Shown here: positions 60,260-64,000 of the stretch, piece by piece | Position numbering within the stretch: position 1 is the first letter of the stretch | Layout of the letters: every line of letters starts with the position of its first letter | Assembly (NCBI GenBank): GCA_026874595.1 | Contig: CM049309.1 | Coordinates: 48,096,079 to 48,160,078, forward strand | DNA: 64,000 bases | Reading direction: 5' to 3' | From: Sipunculus nudus | Lineage: Eukaryota; Annelida; Sipuncula; Golfingiida; Sipunculidae | Program-made: the position numbers and the translations under genes | The notes under the pieces: generated by a model | The model's database searches: none | What the model was told of the DNA's origin: nothing | Seen by the model: the letters and a program-made list of their open reading frames with translations, nothing else

Positions 60260-61275
60260 AAAAACTAGAATACGGGTAGTCGGCAAGCAACGACGTGTAT
60301 CCGCCAAAATCAGAGTGGAACGGGTGAAGTGAGGCATGGATTGAGTGGCAAGGGGAAAGAGAGTGAGGTGTGTTGCATATTAGCATGGATGTCTGCAGCT
60401 GAAATGTGTATGTAGGTTGCGCCACCTACCACAAAATCCAGAAAGCTGCCCAAGTTGTATACATATGCAAAATTTTAGATAGTAAGTCAAACCACTATAT
60501 GTATACGAGTGATTTTATCCCACAGCAGACAAACAGAAGGATTTGTGCAAAAATGGTGGCAGGTGGCGCCACCAATTTTGTGTATGATAAAGAGCTATGT
60601 GAGATCTATATACATGCAAAATTTCAAAAGGATATGTCCAACCAGTCTTGAGATATAAGCCTGAATGTCTGCAGCATTGACATGTATGTAGGTGGCGCCA
60701 CCTGCCAAAAAGTCGAGAAAGCTATCCAAGATGTATAAACACGCAAAATTTTTGGCAGATAAGTCAAACCACTACTGAGATATGAGTGATTTTAGCCCAC
60801 TGCAGACAAACAGACAGACGCTGTGCAAAAATGGTTGCAGGTGGCCCCTCCAGTTTTGGGTATGATAAATAGCTATGTGAGATCTATACACATGCAAATT
60901 TTCAGGAAGATACAACAAACCAGTCCAGAGATACAAGCATGGATGTCTGCAGCTTGAACATGAATGAAGGTGGCACCACCTGTCATAAAATCAAGAAAAC
61001 TATCCAGGATCTATATGCATGCCAAATTTCAGGTGAATTAGTCAAACCACTGCAGAGATATGAGTGACTTTAAGCCAAGGCAAACAAACAGATGGACACT
61101 GTGCATACATGTTTGCAGGTGGCGCCACCATTTTTTGTGTATGTTATAAAGCTATCCAAGGGCTACATTTGTACAAATTTTTTTTCCTGATCGGTTCCCG
61201 AGATTTGTGGGTTTATGTGTGGAAACAGACGCACAAATGGACGCTGGGCATGAGGAAAGGTCAGAGGTCAATGCT
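60260..61275 (+). mobile_element. Element E, copy 2
   Basis: Left cap AAAACTAGAATACGGGTAG, ACGGGTGAAGTGAGGCATGG, AGTGGCAAGGGGAAAGAG, as in copy 1. Three dimeric units follow, anchored at 60415, 60691 and 60969 (spacing 276-278). The right cap holds AAGCTATCCAAGGGCTACAT, GGAAACAGACGCACAAATGG and AGGAAAGGTCAGAGGTCAA. Exact GGTGGCGCCACC occurs at 60562, 60691 and 61118. It differs from copy 1 in unit number and in many point changes, so the copies are not recent. Confidence 0.85.
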
Positions 61276-61500
61276 AACTGGTTAGGCAACAGTTCAAATG
61301 TGACATGATATTTGGTGTAAGTTTCCGAAATATCAGTCCAGTAGTCTCAGAAGAGTTCTCTGGAAACGAACTTGGCGGCGAGGAACCGGTCAAAAACATA
61401 GTATCCGCAAAACTTTTTCTAACAACATTCACCTGATGATCGGGTCACATCCTGTGAAACAGACTGAAGTGAATTTACAGTGTTGATTTTCTCCAGTGTT

Positions 61501-61577
<77 letters not shown>
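61501..61577. repeat. Compound (AT)n(AC)n microsatellite
   Basis: TA repeat with one AAA interruption passing into about 15 bp of AC. Confidence 0.97.
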
Positions 61578-61930
61578 TAAAACAGCAAATTTAGTCTGGT
61601 TGGACTTTTGAATAATATTTATAACATTAAAGACCTAAAAATAATATTATTAACACAAACAGTTTATGCAGATTGAACATTATGCAGGATGCATAAAAAC
61701 TAATACTTCCTTTTCATTATTACTGTTATAAACATGGATGTCTTTTTATAAAAAAAAATATTAATTATATACATATAGTTAATATGACAATAAATTTTAT
61801 TTTTTGCTTTTTTTTAACAAACATAGTAATAATGAGTATGAATAACAATTTACCCACATTTTCAGGCCTGTATTAAGCACTATATTTTCACACAGCACAA
61901 TGATCCAAAATTGATATGATTAAACAACAA

Positions 61931-62220
61931 GGCCAAAAAAAAGTATGGTTCTCAGGCACTTTTTTTTTCAAAAATCAGTGGGGGCAATTTTTTTAACCCT
62001 TTTTTTGTATGTTTTGATAAAAATGTCATATGATCAGGGGAAAGCATAATAATAAAAGATTTTTTTTGCTTAACAAATAAAAGAACAACATAACAAAGGG
62101 AATCTTATCAAAATTGTATTATTTTATTTTCTTGAAAGATGAAACTCAAAATAAAAATTGTTAATGTGGAGGGTTAAAATTGATGTGGGTGGTGACTGAG
62201 AACCATACATTTTTTTTGCC
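61931..62220 (-). mobile_element. MITE family H, copy 2
   Basis: The left end is GGCCAAAAAAAAGTATGGTT, then CTCAGGCAC. The right end, inverted, is GGCAAAAAAAATGTATGGTT, then CTCAGTCA. The interior GATAAAAATGTCATATGATC and CTTGAAAGATGAAACTC are the reverse complement of blocks in copy 1, giving the opposite orientation. Confidence 0.8.
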
Positions 62221-63632
62221 TAAACTTATATGAGTATTTATGAATCAATAACATGATGTTCTTCTTCTTGGTCTTCTGCTTCAACCAAGTTGATGAAGCA
62301 ATAATGAAGCAACAGCATAATGAAACATCCTGGCAGGCATATGCAAATTGAAAACTTAGGTGGACCAATCATGTCATCTAATTTTTGGCTTTACCTGGTT
62401 GCTCATACCCTTGTTCATTTTGGACTTTGAAATTCTGAATTTGTGCATACCAGAGTGTGGGACACACCTTAAATTGCAGAATCCACAAAAATCTGCACTC
62501 CTACATACCACAAAGCACAGAGAGCTGTTAGCAATATCACAAAGTTAGTATCTGATACTATGAAGCTGCAATGGTCTCAGATTTGTAAAAATTAAATGGA
62601 AAAAAATAATAATTCACTTGATGTTTGAAAAAGTGATTAAAAGATAAATGCTAAGACTCGCGGTCAGGGTCTTTACCATATGAGTGTGCCCTCTCCACCC
62701 CACAAGTGAATGGCTAGTACTGGTCAAAAGGATATAACCTTCTAGCACCCTTTATGGCCATACTCTGTTCCAAAACCCCTGTCCACCTAACTTTTTGGTG
62801 ATATTTCTTTCAAATATATTTTGTTTGCCACTATAAATAAGCTTTTATCAAAGGAAGTACTGTGGTGACTTATGATGATAACATAAGCATGAAATTATTG
62901 TGAAAACATTGTGAAGCCGGGATGGTGCTGACCTGTGTAGAAAGAGGTTAAAAAATGATGGCACCAGTTCATGTGGCCATATCCATTTATCCCTGTGATG
63001 TATAGGACGGATGTATTTGTGACATAATAAACAAATTATGTACAATTACCACTGTGACATCATCTCTATGAATCATCAAGTGGACGTAATTATAGTCTGT
63101 CATGTTATGCCGTCACTGATATGTCACAAGGCCATACATCTGTTCAGTCATATTTCTTTCAGAATTAATCAAGTGGAATCCATACATGTTGGATTATTAT
63201 TTTGTCATTAGATAATCGCCACATTTGTCTGATTTGCCTCTGTGCTAAATAAAGGTAAGCTTTAGTGCATTGTATAAAAATTATCATGAAAAAATCAGGT
63301 AGACAGGGATGCTGGAATGGGTATAGTTGTATGCTCCCCAGGGAGCTCAGAAAAGCTACAAGAATGATCAGGCAGAAAAGACAAGGAAGACAAAAGTGTT
63401 ATGTCAGATGAGACTGACAGTATTGGTGACATGAGACTATATATGAACTTCACCATTACATTTTTACAAACTTTATGCTGATATCTTTAAAATGAGTCAT
63501 GGGTCAATTTAGAAGCAATCTGTTAATGTCACAGGCAGTTTTTTTTTAACGATGTATAAATGCAGTTATGTCAAGCAGACATAAAGTGAGGATAATAAGA
63601 CTATCCTCCGCAAAAGATTCTGTTTCAAAAAA
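62221..63632. other. Unique stretch without recognised gene
   Basis: No gene or repeat recognised. Frames of 60-65 codons lack motifs. Confidence 0.4.
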
Positions 63633-64000
63633 GAACAAGGGACCTATGGGTCACGACGCTCAGCTGTTATATATGATAAAAAAATATTTTTTAGAAATGA
63701 GGCACATGCTGGTTTTGTGTGGTAATAAATATAAGCTGTATTATGAGTTGTATGTATGATTTTGATAGTATCTTTGGAGACAGGGAAGAGGATTGATTTC
63801 ATTTATTTTATTAACAAATAGAGTGCTATTGTCACACAGATTTTGACTTGGCCATATAACTTATAAGCAGAACATACAATATAAGAGTTTAACTATTTAT
63901 TAAAAAAATTACAAATATTGTCCCAAATATAATTTTTATTAAAAATAATAAGAGAATCATATGATTTTTTAAAATGAAATATAACTGATATGATTATTAA
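63633..64000 (-). mobile_element. Element C: inverted copy of element B end
   Basis: It begins AGAACAAGGGACCTATGGGT, then CACGACGCTCAGCTG, and runs to the window edge as the reverse complement of about 22770-23158. Shared blocks include AGAAATGAGGCACATGCTGG, TTTTGACTTGGCCATATAAC, AAGCAGAACATA and ATATAATTTTTATTAAAAAT. Similarity by eye is near 90% with a few small indels, so the family spread fairly recently. The rest lies outside the window. Confidence 0.9.

Overview
The window is eukaryotic nuclear DNA: AT-rich, with no operons, no ribosome-binding sites and no long open frames, but with long (AT)n, (AC)n, (TC)n and (ATT)n microsatellites, C-run tracts and many diverged dispersed repeats. 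Several repeats end in AGCTCAGCTGA and in a motif like GACCCATGGGTCACTTGTT, or carry GTCCGTCCG and TGACCTTGA runs. From memory these are typical of bivalve and gastropod genomes, so the best guess is a mollusc (inference; no marker gene is present).

No intact protein-coding gene could be supported. The only recognisable protein sequence is a broken C-terminal piece of a MULE-type transposase on the minus strand at about 350-640. All other open frames of 60-200 codons lie in microsatellites, minisatellites or dispersed repeats, or show nothing recognisable. Exons of a large gene with very long introns cannot be excluded by eye.

Layout. 0-2 kb: transposase remnant, duplicated (TC)n unit, TTCA/CTTT tetranucleotide field. 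2-7.5 kb: mostly unique AT-rich DNA with three microsatellites. 7.6-9.45 kb: element A with an internal array of about 335-bp units. 10-19.3 kb: GC/CpG-richer islands that look like regulatory DNA, two small inverted-repeat transposons and microsatellites. 20.8-23.2 kb: element B, whose last 0.4 kb recurs inverted at the window's right edge. 23.4-27.2 kb: small repeats and a repeat (family F) that recurs at 45.7-46.4 kb. 28-33 kb: a CpG-rich island, a 322-bp tandem duplication and a TCGTACGA-rich repeat. 34.4-37.0 kb: a minisatellite of about 55 units of 42-46 bp. 38.9-40.6 kb: a TGACCTTGA repeat and two polypurine tracts. 41.6-42.6 kb: the strongest regulatory-looking block. 43.5-45.4 kb and 60.3-61.3 kb: two copies of an element with shared end caps around 6 versus 3 units of a dimeric 278-bp repeat. 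50-62.2 kb: three members of a TGGTTCTCAGGC inverted-repeat family, a pogo-like element, palindromes and a three-fold 20-bp-spaced motif.

The most distinctive signal is the 12-bp palindrome GGTGGCGCCACC. It occurs ten times exactly, and several more times with one or two changes, inside three otherwise different repeat families. No complete new biological system is visible. The window looks like an intergenic or intronic, transposon-rich region with scattered candidate cis-regulatory blocks.
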